A stretch of 64,000 nucleotides of DNA, taken from NCBI GenBank assembly GCA_942493235.1, contig OW818676.1:4030001-4094000 (forward strand). Direction: 5' to 3'. The notes beneath the pieces were generated by a model. The model did no database searches, had not been told where the DNA came from, and saw only the letters and a program-made list of their open reading frames with translations. This document shows, one piece after another, positions 38,077 to 47,640 of the stretch. The DNA is from ENR-C587 sp942493235 (lineage in GTDB: Bacteria; Bacteroidota; Ignavibacteria; Kapaibacteriales; UBA2268). Numbering within the stretch: position 1 is the first letter of the stretch; each line of letters opens with the position of its first letter. Position numbers and translations under genes: made by a program.

Positions 38077-38928
38077 ATCAGCCCCAAAATATATTTATAA
38101 ATACTTTTGAATTCTTATATCATTTAATCCTTATATCATTGACTTATTGAAATCGTACAATTAATTTCTCTATAGTAATCTGTGCTATATCCGTGTATTG
38201 GTAGTTTTCAATAATTTTCATCTTAATTGATATTGCTTGCTGTATTCACTTTCTATCAAAATCTCAATAAAATCACAATATATTTTTATATCACATATTT
38301 ATATGATAATTATCATTTATTACGCTTATATATGACACCTGCAATCCGAATATCTTTAGTACAGGAGCAGTAAAAATCACACTACATATACAGATATATT
38401 TGCCAAGTAATTCATTAGTAAATCCTATAAATTCAGATAGAAGCACTCTAACTTCTATTCCGGCTTTATTAAGATAAATCTGAAGAAATTTCATTATAAG
38501 ACTTTCTCGTTTTTTTATTCCCTTAAATTTAATCAATATTAGCAAAAAATAAAAGCTATTTTTTATATTTATTTACTTTTTAAAAATTTTTTTGATGTGA
38601 AACTCTAGTAAAGTGCTATATTTTAATTTATTATCCATTCAACCCAATGCTTTACCTACTGTGTTAAAGCCATAAGATTAGCATTTTACTATAATTAGAA
38701 TTTAGCCTCTGCACTATTCTCAGCATAGTGTGGTTGTTGGCTGGGTACTGGGGATCAGGAGATGGAATTTGGGAATATGCTCGACTCTTTGCTAAACTAT
38801 TAGTAATTGGGCTTGGGGTTCAGTACCGGGGACTGGGGGAATTATATACTTCTTACACTAATCACTAACTACTAATCAGAGATTAAGTGTTAGAAGATAG
38901 AAATTTTGAATTAGAAGCTAAAATGATT
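38077..38928. other. long intergenic region with a decayed module B copy
   Basis: 852 bp. No gene is convincing: a minus-strand frame of 84 codons (38291-38545) lacks a Shine-Dalgarno and any motif. At 38705-38736 GCCTCTGCACTATTCTCAGC followed by ATAGTGTGGTTG is a diverged copy of hairpin module B of the 42-46 kb clusters, followed by the same G-rich filler (GGGTACTGGGGATC). The rest is AT-rich. Confidence 0.5.
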
Positions 38929-39435
38929 TTACAATTTTAAAAATGCTTTTAACTTCTCATATTTCTTATCGCCAATACCCTTAATATTTTTTATATCGCT
39001 AATACTTTTAAACCGACTGCCGGTTCGGTACTCAATTATCTTTATTGCGGTAGCCGCTCCTACCCCGGGTAATTTCATTAATTCTGTTTTTGAGGCATTA
39101 TTAAGGCTGATTTTCGTATCAGGGCTGAGTTCTTTTTTCTTAGTCGCACCGAATAAACTCTCATTTTCAATTATCGTATCTGCTTTACTAAGCTCGGTAT
39201 CACTTTGCCCGTTAACATCAGAGCCTATATAAGATGTTCTCGATACATCGGCAAGGCTGTCTATAATTGCATAGAATTCCACACTACTATATGTAGGCTC
39301 TGCTTTCTCATGATAGACCTGCCTTGCCGGATAAGCCAATATTACACCTGATAACAATATAATTACGGCTGTCAATTCCGGCTTTGATACTCCAAGTATG
39401 CTCTGAATTTTAGTAGTTAGTTTTTCGAGATTCAT
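38929..39435 (-). CDS. ComEA-like helix-hairpin-helix protein
   Basis: 168 residues. One membrane anchor at about 20-36 (LTAVIILLSGVILAYPA), a linker of about 75 residues, then a C-terminal tandem helix-hairpin-helix: SLNNASKTELMKLPGVGAAT and SISDIKNIKGIGDKKYEKL. This is the ComEA form, which binds double-stranded DNA non-specifically in the periplasm during uptake. A competence role is plausible but not shown: no comEC or pilus genes are near. Monocistronic. Confidence 0.8.
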   Translation of the reverse strand: MNLEKLTTKIQSILGVSKPELTAVIILLSGVILAYPARQVYHEKAEPTYSSVEFYAIIDSLADVSRTSYIGSDVNGQSDTELSKADTIIENESLFGATKKKELSPDTKISLNNASKTELMKLPGVGAATAIKIIEYRTGSRFKSISDIKNIKGIGDKKYEKLKAFLKL

Positions 39436-39802
39436 ACATATTTCCGATTATTTCATTAATTTATATATTACTTATGTACTTGAAAATCTTTGCTATTCAT
39501 TATTTGCAATTTCTATTTCACGATAATTTTAAGATTACGATAGTTTTAAGATTTAATTGGGAATTATTCAAAATCTTAGTGCCTACTTATAGAATATAAA
39601 AATAAAAAACACATTAAAAAGCAAGTTCAGCATCAAGGGTTTTATTTTTTAAGAAAATAAATCAATATAAATCAAATTAATTTTCAATATTTTTAACTTT
39701 TTTTCAGACGTAAATATAAATTGTTATTGTAAAAAATATATGAATAATTTTAAGAATATTGCGTAATTTTGACTTTTATTATTTATAATTTTAGAATTGA
39801 TT
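39436..39802. other. AT-rich intergenic region between comEA-like and menG
   Basis: No gene. A TAATTTTG at 39764-39771, about 32 bp before menG, matches the -7 box, but the -33 TTG is missing at the expected distance. Poly-T tracts near 39645-39705. Confidence 0.4.
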
Positions 39803-40483
39803 ATGTCAGAGCAAGTAAAAATAATGTTTAGCGAAATTGCAGAAAAGTATGACTTAATGAACGATATACTTTCTTTCGGAATTCATAGATTATGGCGGCG
39901 TAAATTAGTTAAATTATTAGAATTAAATTCTCAATCTTATGTTTTGGACTTGGCTTCCGGCACCGGTGATTTGGCATTTGCTTTAAAAGCCCAAGCCGGA
40001 AAAGTCATCGGTACTGATTTCTGCGAAGATATGCTGGTAATAGCACGGCAAAAAGCCAAAACTAAAAATATTGATATAGAATTTTCTCAAGCCGATGCTA
40101 CTAATATACCCTTTGAAGATAATATATTTACAAACGCTACTATTTCCTTCGGCATAAGAAATGTTGACAATGTCAGCAAATGCCTTAGCGAAATGGCTCG
40201 CTGTATTAAGCCCGGCGGGAAAATCGCAGTCCTCGAATTTGGTCAAGCTCTTGGGTTATTATCCCCTTTTTATAATTTTTATAGTGCTTATATAATGCCG
40301 ATTCTTGGTAAATTATTTGCAGGCTCTAAATCAGCTTATACATATTTACCGAAAACAGCCGCTAAATTCCCATGCAGAGAGGAATTTATCAAAATCATGG
40401 ATGAAACAAACAGCTTTAGTAATTGCAAATATTATACACTTAATTCCGGTATAGCCTATATTTATATTGGCGAGAAAAAGTAA
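39803..40483 (+). CDS. menG: demethylmenaquinone methyltransferase (MenG/UbiE)
   Basis: 226 residues from ATG 39803 (MSEQVKIMF); an in-frame TTG two codons earlier is the alternative. The last step of menaquinone synthesis, C-methylation of demethylmenaquinone. Family marks: FSEIAEKYDLMNDILSFGIHRLWRR near the start, SAM motif VLDLASGTGDLA (about 49-60), ITFGIRN-type ISFGIRNV, and a closing YYTLNSGIAYIYIGEKK. menA follows 29 bp downstream, which makes the menaquinone assignment preferable to ubiquinone. Confidence 0.93.
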   Translation: MSEQVKIMFSEIAEKYDLMNDILSFGIHRLWRRKLVKLLELNSQSYVLDLASGTGDLAFALKAQAGKVIGTDFCEDMLVIARQKAKTKNIDIEFSQADATNIPFEDNIFTNATISFGIRNVDNVSKCLSEMARCIKPGGKIAVLEFGQALGLLSPFYNFYSAYIMPILGKLFAGSKSAYTYLPKTAAKFPCREEFIKIMDETNSFSNCKYYTLNSGIAYIYIGEKK

Positions 40484-40512
40484 TTTTTAAACCATTTTAT
40501 ACGAGTAAAAAA

Positions 40513-41403
40513 TTGAGCAATTTAAAATATTGGCTCTTAGCCACCAGACCCAAAACTCTGCCAGCAAGCATCGTTCCAGTATTAATTGGTGCTTCGCTTG
40601 CATTCTACCAATCAGGAATAAATTATCTTACCTTTATTATTACTATGCTCTGTGCAGTGCTTATTCAAATTATTACAAATTATATTAACGAGATATACGA
40701 TTTTAAAAAAGGTGCTGACAACAAAGATAGAATCGGTCCACAGCGCATGATTGCTTCAGGAATTATTTCTCCTAAACAAATGACGATTGCAGTGATTAGC
40801 CTTATACTGATTACATTCGGTCTTGGCTTAATATTAGTTTATTACTCCGACATTAATATACTATACCTCGGGCTGCTTTCATTACTATTTGCTTGGTTCT
40901 ATACAGGCGGTCCTTTCCCGTTGGCATATAAAGGGCTCGGCGATATATTCGTTTTTATTTTTTTCGGTTTAGTCGCCGTCTGCGGTACTTATTATATTCA
41001 GTGCCGAACTGTCAGCTTAGAAGTATTTATCGCAAGTCTGGCTCCGGGCTTTCTATCTATGAATATTCTCGGTATTAATAATTTCCGAGATATAGATACC
41101 GACAAAGCTGTAGGCAAAAAGACATTATCTGTGCGTATTGGCAGAAAATATTCAATTGTTTTATATTCAGTTCTAATGGCACTCTCTTATATGGTGCCGG
41201 CTGTGTTATGGGTAATGTCTTCTAACTTTTATATGCTCTTGCCATTAATGACTATTCCTACTGCCAGAGAATTAGTCAAAGATATGAAAATTAAAACTGG
41301 TGCGGAACTAAACTCTACTCTTGCCGGAACCGGCAGATTGATATTATTGCATGGTATATTAACTTCCGTCGGATTTGTTATCAGTCATTTTGTTAAGTTA
41401 TAA
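40513..41403 (+). CDS. menA: 1,4-dihydroxy-2-naphthoate polyprenyltransferase (MenA)
   Basis: 296 residues starting at TTG. An inner-membrane UbiA-fold enzyme of about eight or nine helices that attaches the isoprenoid tail to DHNA. The first prenyl-diphosphate motif reads NYINEIYDFKKGAD, and RIGPQRMIASG after it is typical of MenA. The second Asp-rich motif is NNFRDIDTDKAVGKKTL. The start LKYWLLATRPKTLPASIVPVLIG is also characteristic. Together with menG it forms a two-gene menaquinone operon; no terminator was found, and repeat cluster II begins 50 bp after the stop. Confidence 0.93.
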   Translation: MSNLKYWLLATRPKTLPASIVPVLIGASLAFYQSGINYLTFIITMLCAVLIQIITNYINEIYDFKKGADNKDRIGPQRMIASGIISPKQMTIAVISLILITFGLGLILVYYSDINILYLGLLSLLFAWFYTGGPFPLAYKGLGDIFVFIFFGLVAVCGTYYIQCRTVSLEVFIASLAPGFLSMNILGINNFRDIDTDKAVGKKTLSVRIGRKYSIVLYSVLMALSYMVPAVLWVMSSNFYMLLPLMTIPTARELVKDMKIKTGAELNSTLAGTGRLILLHGILTSVGFVISHFVKL

Positions 41404-41454
41404 AGTTGAAAGTTATAAAGTTATAAAGTAAGAAAATAGGAATTAGGAAGTTTT

Positions 41455-42290
41455 ACGTCTCCGCACTACGCTCTGCGTAGTAAGGCTGGTCTTCCAACAT
41501 CGTTAGATGTTGAATATTGGTAGTAAAACAGTTTAGAGGCTAATCTTCAAATTCCCCTCCGATGGAGGGGTGGCATCGCGAAGCGATGACGGGGTGGGTC
41601 TTTTATCGGGGTTCGGGGTGTGGGGTTTGGGATTCGGGGATAGAAAATAGAAATTAGGAAGTTGTTCTTTCTTCCAACATCGTTAGATGTTGAATATTGG
41701 TAGAAGAAATTTGGGACACCATTTCGCCTCCGCATTATGCTCTGCGTAGTAAGGCTGGTCTTACAACATCGTTAGATGTTGAATATTGGTAGAAAAACAG
41801 TTTAAAGGCTAATCTTCAATTCCCCTCCAAAAGGAGGGGTGGCATCGCGAAGCGATGACGGGGTGGGTCTTTTATCGGGGTTCGGGGTTCGGGGTGTGGG
41901 ATTCGGGGATAGAAAATAGGAATTAGGAAGTTGTTCTTACTTCCAACAGCGTTAGATGTTGAATATTAGTAGTAAACAGTTTAGAGGCTAATCTTCAATT
42001 CCCCTCCAAAAGGAGGGGTGGCATCGCGAAGCGATGACGGGGTGGGTCTTTTATCGGGGTTCGGGGTGTGGGATTCGGGGATAGAAAATAGGAATTAGGA
42101 AGTTGTTCTTTCTTCCAACATCGTTAGATGTTGAATATTGGTAGAAGAAATTTGGGACACCATTTCGCCTCCGCACTATGCTCTGCGTAGTGCGGCTGGA
42201 GGGTGAAAATCTTTCAACCCCACCCAAACCCTCCCCAAGGGGAGGGCTTGAAGATCATGTATGGATTTTTCTTCCAACATTGGTAGAATG
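41455..42290. repeat. repeat cluster II: composite hairpin modules A, B, C, D
   Basis: About 835 bp of tandem composite units. Module A, CCAACATCGTTAGATGTTG followed by AATATTGGTAG, occurs at about 41494, 41674, 41764, 41943 and 42116. Module B, the stem CCGCACTA...TAGTGCGG around TGCTCTGCG, occurs at about 41461, 41729 and 42170. Module C, CCCCTCCAAAAGGAGGGG followed by TGGCATCGCGAAGCGATGAC, occurs at about 41555, 41822 and 42001. Module D, ACCCTCCCCAAGGGGAGGGC, occurs at about 42229. Each module is itself a hairpin. Not a CRISPR: units are unequal and there are no unique spacers. Confidence 0.85.
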
Positions 42291-42386
42291 AAAGTTTATA
42301 TTTCTACACTCCTTTTCCAATTCCCTTTTTTTAGGGAGTTCTAGAATTTATAAAGAATAACTGTTAAGATATAAGAAAAAAAATAT

Positions 42387-43559
42387 ATGCAGAAAAAAGA
42401 ATTTTGGGCATTACAAATAATATTTTCGATTAGCATTACCGCAGTAATGGGATTGACAACAGTATCTCCGGCATTCCCCAAAATTGCAGCTGCTCTTAGC
42501 ATTAGTAAAGAGCATATCGGACTAATACTATCAATATTTGCTCTGCCGGGTATAATTCTGACACCGATTTTCGGCGTATTAGCCGATAGATTCGGCAGAA
42601 AAAAGGTATTGGTTCCTTCACTGTTTCTTTTTTCGATAGCCGGACTGATGTGTGCAACTGCTCGAAGCTTTGAATTATTATTAATTCTCAGATTTCTTGA
42701 AGGGATTGGAGCAGCTTCGCTCGGTGCTTTAAATGTTACTCTAATCGGAGATATATTCACCGGCAATAAACGCATTGCCGTTATGGGTTATAACGCATCA
42801 GTACTTAGCATCGGTACAGCAATCTTTCCACTAATCGGCGGAGCATTAGCAAATATTCAATGGTACTATCCTTTCTTTTTGCCTTCATTTGCTTTGCTTG
42901 TCGGGTTAGTTACTTTATTTCTTTTAGATAACCCCGAACCGAAAAGAAACACAAGTCTAAAAAATTACTTCACTTCTATCGGCTCAATTTTAAGAGAAAA
43001 AAGAGTGATAAGCATTTTATTAATTTCATTAGGCTCTTATGTAATATTATTTGGTTCATTCCTTACGTATATACCTTTTTTCGTGATAAAATTGATGCCG
43101 AGCACCGAACCATTAATAATCGGAGTAGTCCTTTCAAGCATGAGCATTACTACTGCTATCGTTACTCTATTTATGAAGTCCATAACTAAAAAAATAAAAT
43201 TAGTAAACTTATTGAAAATTGCCTTCATTCTATATGCCATAGCTTTACTGATTATTCCATTTGTAAACAGCTTTATATTGCTCTTTATCCCGACAATAAT
43301 TTACGGTATAGCTCAGGGATTTTTCCTGCCCGCCTCTCTGACTCTCCTTGCGGAATGGACTGTTGACAGCAATAGAGCCGGACTTATGTCTTTAAATCGA
43401 ATGATTTCACAAGTCGGGCAGACTATCGGTCCCCTTTTGATGGGATTTATGTTCGCTCTTGCCGGAATATATTCCGTATTTATTATCGGAGCTTTAATAA
43501 GCATATTATTATTCCTGCTCACTTTTTTTAGTTTGAGAGAGACCGCTAATACCGAATGA
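42387..43559 (+). CDS. major facilitator superfamily transporter, drug-efflux type
   Basis: 390 residues, 12 predicted helices. The A motif between helices 2 and 3 reads GVLADRFGRKKVL, and helix 5 has the efflux-type motif (IGTAIFPLIGGALA, a variant of motif C), as in DHA1 drug:H+ antiporters. Helix 1 has TTVSPAFPKIAAAL. Substrate not predictable. It lies directly after repeat cluster II with no promoter recognised, and stands alone. Confidence 0.88.
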   Translation: MQKKEFWALQIIFSISITAVMGLTTVSPAFPKIAAALSISKEHIGLILSIFALPGIILTPIFGVLADRFGRKKVLVPSLFLFSIAGLMCATARSFELLLILRFLEGIGAASLGALNVTLIGDIFTGNKRIAVMGYNASVLSIGTAIFPLIGGALANIQWYYPFFLPSFALLVGLVTLFLLDNPEPKRNTSLKNYFTSIGSILREKRVISILLISLGSYVILFGSFLTYIPFFVIKLMPSTEPLIIGVVLSSMSITTAIVTLFMKSITKKIKLVNLLKIAFILYAIALLIIPFVNSFILLFIPTIIYGIAQGFFLPASLTLLAEWTVDSNRAGLMSLNRMISQVGQTIGPLLMGFMFALAGIYSVFIIGALISILLFLLTFFSLRETANTE

Positions 43560-43922
43560 GGATTTATTTAGTTTTTTTTTACTAGTAATCGATGAAGTAG
43601 CTATCATACATAAAATTAGTATCAGTTTGAATTATTTGCAAAATTAATGAATTTAAGATTTGCAACTACTTTAATTTAATCTTCAACAACTAATTAATTA
43701 GTTGAGAATTCTTGACTGCGTTCAATAAGACAGTAAGGGAGTCATTTCTTCCGCAATTTCAACGAAACAGGAAAAACACCTTAATATAAAAAATACAGTT
43801 ATTAATTTTTCGACAGTTCACCAAAAGCCAACCGAAAAAAAATATTTTATTAAGCAAGATATTTTCCTTAATTTTGTCTTTTATTTGATTTTTGAATAAT
43901 ATATATATGGAGAATAGTAAAA
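43560..43922. other. intergenic region with a perfect AT palindrome
   Basis: 363 bp without a gene. CAACTAATTAATTAGTTG, an 18-bp perfect palindrome, lies at about 43687-43704. A -7-like TAATTTTG is at 43869-43876, 47 bp before the DUF1015 gene, without a clear TTG at the proper distance. Confidence 0.45.
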
Positions 43923-45164
43923 ATGGCAGTATTCCGTCCTTTTAAAGCTTATAGACCTAAACCTGAATTAGCAGGTAAAATTGCGTCTAAACCCTATGAT
44001 GTGCTTAATTCAGAAGAAGCTCGCCTAGAAGTAGTCGGTCATCCGCTTTCTTTCTTGCACATTGGCAAACCAGAAGTTGACCTTGACCCTTCTATAGATT
44101 TACATGACGACAGAGTGTATAGCAAAGGTAGAGAAAACCTAATGAAACTAATCTCTGACGGTAATTTAGTAGAAGATAAAGAGGCTCATATCTACGTTTA
44201 TGCTCAGACTATGAACGGGAGAACTCAATATGGCTTAGTCGCTTGTGCTTCTGTTGATGATTATTGGAAAGATGTAATTAAAAAACATGAAAAAACACGT
44301 AAAGATAAAGAAGAAGACCGTTGCCAGCACGTTAGAGTTACTAATGCTCATACAGGTCCTATCTTTTTAACTTACAGAGATATTGACGAAATCAATAATT
44401 TAGTTACCGAAATAACTAAAAATACTCCTGACAATGACCACGTCGCTCTTGACGGTATCCGCCATCAGAGCTGGGTAATCAAAGACAAAGCTATTGCCGA
44501 AAAAATTGAGAAAAGACTCGCTTTAGTTGATAATTTCTACGTAGCCGACGGGCATCACCGTTCAGCCGCTGCTTCTATAGTTGGTAAAGAAAGACGTGAA
44601 GCTAATCCTAACCATAAAGGCGATGAAGAATATAATTTCTTTCTATCGGTATTATTCCCTGCAAGCCATCTATATATTATGGATTATAATAGATTAGCAT
44701 TAGACCTGAATGGCAATACCGAAGAAGAATTCTTTAATAAGCTAACAAAATATTATACTTGCGAAAAAGTATCCGGTCAATATAAACCTTCTCAAAAAGG
44801 CGAAATCGGTCTATACATTAGCAATAACTGGTATAAACTCAATGTAAAAGCTGATTATGCCAATACTCCTGACCCTGTTGACTCTCTTGATGTTGCTATT
44901 TTACAAAAATATGTATTAGACCCTATCTTGGGTATTGAAGACCCAAGAACAAGTAAACGAGTTGACTTTGTTGGCGGTATTCGTGGGCTTGGAGAATTAG
45001 AAAAACGCGTTAATTCCGGCGAGATGAAACTTGCTTTTGCTATGTATGCCACTTCAGTAGATGAATTAATGGCGATTGCTGATGCCGGCAAGATTATGCC
45101 TCCTAAATCTACCTGGTTTGAACCAAAACTTAGAGACGGTTTATTCGTTCACTTTTTAGATTAA
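43923..45164 (+). CDS. DUF1015 family protein
   Basis: 413 residues, normal for the family, cytoplasmic. Opening MAVFRPFKAYRPKPELAGKI with SKPYDVLN, then KKHEKTRKDKEEDR, NAHTGPIFLTY, and the strongly conserved YVADGHHRSAAA. These polar motifs look like a nucleotide or phosphate-binding active site, but the family's reaction is not established to my knowledge. In other genomes DUF1015 genes often sit beside serine-biosynthesis genes (serA/serC); here there is none. Monocistronic with a terminator after the stop. Confidence 0.9.
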   Translation: MAVFRPFKAYRPKPELAGKIASKPYDVLNSEEARLEVVGHPLSFLHIGKPEVDLDPSIDLHDDRVYSKGRENLMKLISDGNLVEDKEAHIYVYAQTMNGRTQYGLVACASVDDYWKDVIKKHEKTRKDKEEDRCQHVRVTNAHTGPIFLTYRDIDEINNLVTEITKNTPDNDHVALDGIRHQSWVIKDKAIAEKIEKRLALVDNFYVADGHHRSAAASIVGKERREANPNHKGDEEYNFFLSVLFPASHLYIMDYNRLALDLNGNTEEEFFNKLTKYYTCEKVSGQYKPSQKGEIGLYISNNWYKLNVKADYANTPDPVDSLDVAILQKYVLDPILGIEDPRTSKRVDFVGGIRGLGELEKRVNSGEMKLAFAMYATSVDELMAIADAGKIMPPKSTWFEPKLRDGLFVHFLD

Positions 45165-45200
45165 TTTCGATTTTTGAGTATTTTCGATTTTTTGAATAAG

Positions 45201-45229
45201 AAAGCCTTTTTGAAAAAGAAGGCTTTTTT
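45201..45229 (+). terminator. terminator after the DUF1015 gene
   Basis: AAAGCCTT and AAGGCTTT form the stem around a TTTGAAAAAG-type loop, followed by TTTTTTG. 36 bp after the stop. Confidence 0.85.
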
Positions 45230-45365
45230 GATTATATAATAGCGTTGAAAAAACTAAGCTTTATTTTTAACTAATTCCATATATTTCAAATTCCTAGCCT
45301 CCGCCCACCTCTTCACACTTCAAAAGATATTAGAAGAGAAGAAAGAAAAAGGGTGTCCCAAATTC

Positions 45366-46020
45366 ATTTTACCGATGTTCAACAGCTAACGCTGTTGGAA
45401 GAAAAATCCATACATGATCTTCAAGCCCTCCCCTTGGGGAGGGTTTGGGTGGGGTTGAAAGATTTTCACCCTCTAACCGCACTAAGCAGAGCATAGTAAG
45501 GAGACGAAATTGGGTGCCATATTCATTCTACCAATATTCAACAGCTAACGCTGTTGGAAGATAAATCCATACATGATCTTCAAGCCCTCCCCTTGGGGAG
45601 GGTTTGGGTGGGGTTGAAAGATTTTCACCCTCCAGCCGCACTACGCAGAGCATAGTGCGGAGGCGTACATATTCCTACTTTCTATTTCTTACTTTCAACT
45701 TTGTTAACTTTATTCTACCAATATTCAACAGCTAACGATGTTGGTAGAAAAATCCATACATGATCTTCAAGCCCTCCCCTTGGGGAGGGTTTGGGTGGGG
45801 TTGAAAGATTTTCACCCTCCAGCCGCACTACGCAGAGCATAGTGCGGAGGCGTACATATTCCTACTTTCTATTTCTTACTTTCAACTTTATAACTTTTAA
45901 CTTTATAACTTTATAACTTCCATTCTACCAATATTCAACATCTAACGATGTTGGAAGAAAAATCCATACATGATCTTAAATCCCTCCCCTTGGGGAGGGT
46001 TTGGGTGGGGTTGAAAGATT
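45366..46020. repeat. repeat cluster III: four tandem composite units, inverted relative to cluster II
   Basis: Four tandem units starting near 45369, 45528, 45714 and 45923. Each begins CCAATATTCAACAGCTAACG (first copy CCGATG) with TGTTG, then ATCCATACATGATCTTCAAG, module D in reverse (CCCTCCCCTTGGGGAGGG), and, in the first three, module B in reverse (CCGCACTACGCAGAGCATAG). They are the reverse complement of the last unit of cluster II (42116-42285). Stem variants CAACAGC/GCTGTTG and CAACATC/GATGTTG both occur. Confidence 0.85.
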
Positions 46021-46126
46021 CCCAATTCCCGGCACCTCAACATTTCTTCTTTTGATACGTCGTAGGGTGCATCTTAATTGAATAAAATTCTATTTATAAA
46101 ATTGGAATATATTATGGAAAATAATT

Positions 46127-47506
46127 ATGGAATATAGATTAGAGAGAGATAATCTCGGAGAATTGAATGTACCGACAAATGCTTATTACGGTATTCATAC
46201 AGTCCGCTCAATGAATAATTTTCCTATATCGAATCTGAAAGTATCATGCAAGCTCATCTATGCTCTTGCAATGGTTAAGAGAGCCACTACGGAAGTAAAT
46301 TTTGAGCTCGGATATTTGGATAACGAGACTAAAGTCGCCATACTTCAAGCCTGCGATGAAATTATTAAAGGTAAGTTTGATGAACAATTCCCTACTGATG
46401 CTCTTCAGGGCGGAGCCGGAACATCTACCAATATGAATATTAACGAAGTAATTGCTAATCGAGCTTTAGAGATACTTGGCTATTGCAAGGGTGATTATCA
46501 TATTATCAACCCGATAGAGCAGATTAATCTGCACCAATCTACTAATGATGTCTATCCGTCGGCAATTAAAATTGCAGTTATTTTTGCTCTACGGGATTTA
46601 GCAAATGCTACTGCTAAATTTCAAGGTGCCTTACAGAAAAAAGAAACTGAATTTGCCGATATTTTGACTATTGGCAGAACCGAACTCCAAGATGCAGTGC
46701 CGATTACACTCGGAGCGGAATTTTCAGCTTTTGCAGAAGCAATTTCACGAGACAGATGGAGGCTCTTTAAGTCAGAGGAAAGACTTCGTATGCTCAATAT
46801 TGGCGGTACTGCTATCGGGACCGGCATTACTGCACCAAGGAAATATATATTCCAAGTAATTGAAAAGCTCAGGCATATTACAGGACTTGGCATTTCTCGC
46901 TCCGATAATTTAGTTGACGGCACTGCCAATACCGATGTATTCGTAGAAGTTGCCGGTATGCTTAATGCCAACGCGATTAATATTAAGAAAATTGCTACAG
47001 ACCTAAGATTTCTGCATTATCAGAAAGAAATTAATTTGCCACCTGTGCAGGCAGGCTCTTCCATTATGCCCGGCAAAATTAATCCTGTTATTATGGAGGC
47101 GGCAATTTCAACTTCTATTAAAGTAATGGCAAATGTTAATATTATCAGTACTTGCTCTTCTATGGGTTCGCTTCAAATAAACGAATTTCTACCGCTTTTA
47201 GGTCATAGCATTTTAGAATCAATTGAATTACTCACTAATATTAATAGTATCCTTGCCGAGCATATAGAAAATATAACAGCTAATCCTGAAATATGCCAAA
47301 AGTATCTAGAAGAAAATATCATTTTAATAACAGCATTTCTTCCATATATTGGATATTTAAAGGCTGAAGAAATTATTAATAAATTCAATGTATCTGAAGA
47401 AACAAATTTCCGTAAATTTTTAGATACTCACTTAGGTAGTTCCCTAACCGAGAAAGTACTGACTCCGTCTAATCTGATGTCGCTGGGATATAGAATTGAC
47501 AGATAG
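46127..47506 (+). CDS. aspA: aspartate ammonia-lyase (aspartase)
   Basis: 459 residues, cytoplasmic tetramer expected. Converts aspartate to fumarate and ammonia. Fumarase/aspartase superfamily signature GSSIMPGKINPV (catalytic Ser loop), with QGGAGTSTNMNINEVIANRALE and LHQSTNDVYPSAIKIA, in the aspartase style; YYGIHTVRSMNNFPIS at the start also fits aspartase better than class II fumarase. Repeat cluster III ends about 100 bp upstream. With tyrosine phenol-lyase nearby it suggests amino-acid catabolism feeding the TCA cycle. A fumarase function cannot be wholly excluded by sequence. Confidence 0.88.
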   Translation: MEYRLERDNLGELNVPTNAYYGIHTVRSMNNFPISNLKVSCKLIYALAMVKRATTEVNFELGYLDNETKVAILQACDEIIKGKFDEQFPTDALQGGAGTSTNMNINEVIANRALEILGYCKGDYHIINPIEQINLHQSTNDVYPSAIKIAVIFALRDLANATAKFQGALQKKETEFADILTIGRTELQDAVPITLGAEFSAFAEAISRDRWRLFKSEERLRMLNIGGTAIGTGITAPRKYIFQVIEKLRHITGLGISRSDNLVDGTANTDVFVEVAGMLNANAINIKKIATDLRFLHYQKEINLPPVQAGSSIMPGKINPVIMEAAISTSIKVMANVNIISTCSSMGSLQINEFLPLLGHSILESIELLTNINSILAEHIENITANPEICQKYLEENIILITAFLPYIGYLKAEEIINKFNVSEETNFRKFLDTHLGSSLTEKVLTPSNLMSLGYRIDR

Positions 47507-47577
47507 ATGCTTTGAAAGAAAAATATCAAACTGAATTCTGAAAAGCCTGCCCTAATTCTTTTCGGAATTCTTTCTAT

Positions 47578-47608
47578 TTGCACAGCATAAATAATATCAA
47601 TATTTTTG
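47578..47608 (+). promoter_or_regulatory. predicted sigma-A promoter of the DprE2-like SDR gene
   Basis: TTG at 47578-47580, exactly 20 nt, then TATTTTTG at 47601-47608. A full consensus match; about 25 nt of leader would precede the ATG at 47641. Confidence 0.65.
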
Positions 47609-47640
47609 TAATTATATTTTTAAAAATTTAAGATTAAAAT

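Noticed and set aside
38291..38545. Minus-strand 84-codon frame
   Set aside because: No Shine-Dalgarno sequence or motif; AT-rich intergenic composition; the internal ATG gives a hydrophobic but unconvincing peptide.
41547..41735. Minus-strand 62-codon frame
   Set aside because: A translation of repeat modules C and A only.
41455..46020. A CRISPR array in the repeat clusters
   Set aside because: Units are composite, palindromic and of unequal length. The sequence between them is shared filler rather than unique spacers, and no cas genes are present.
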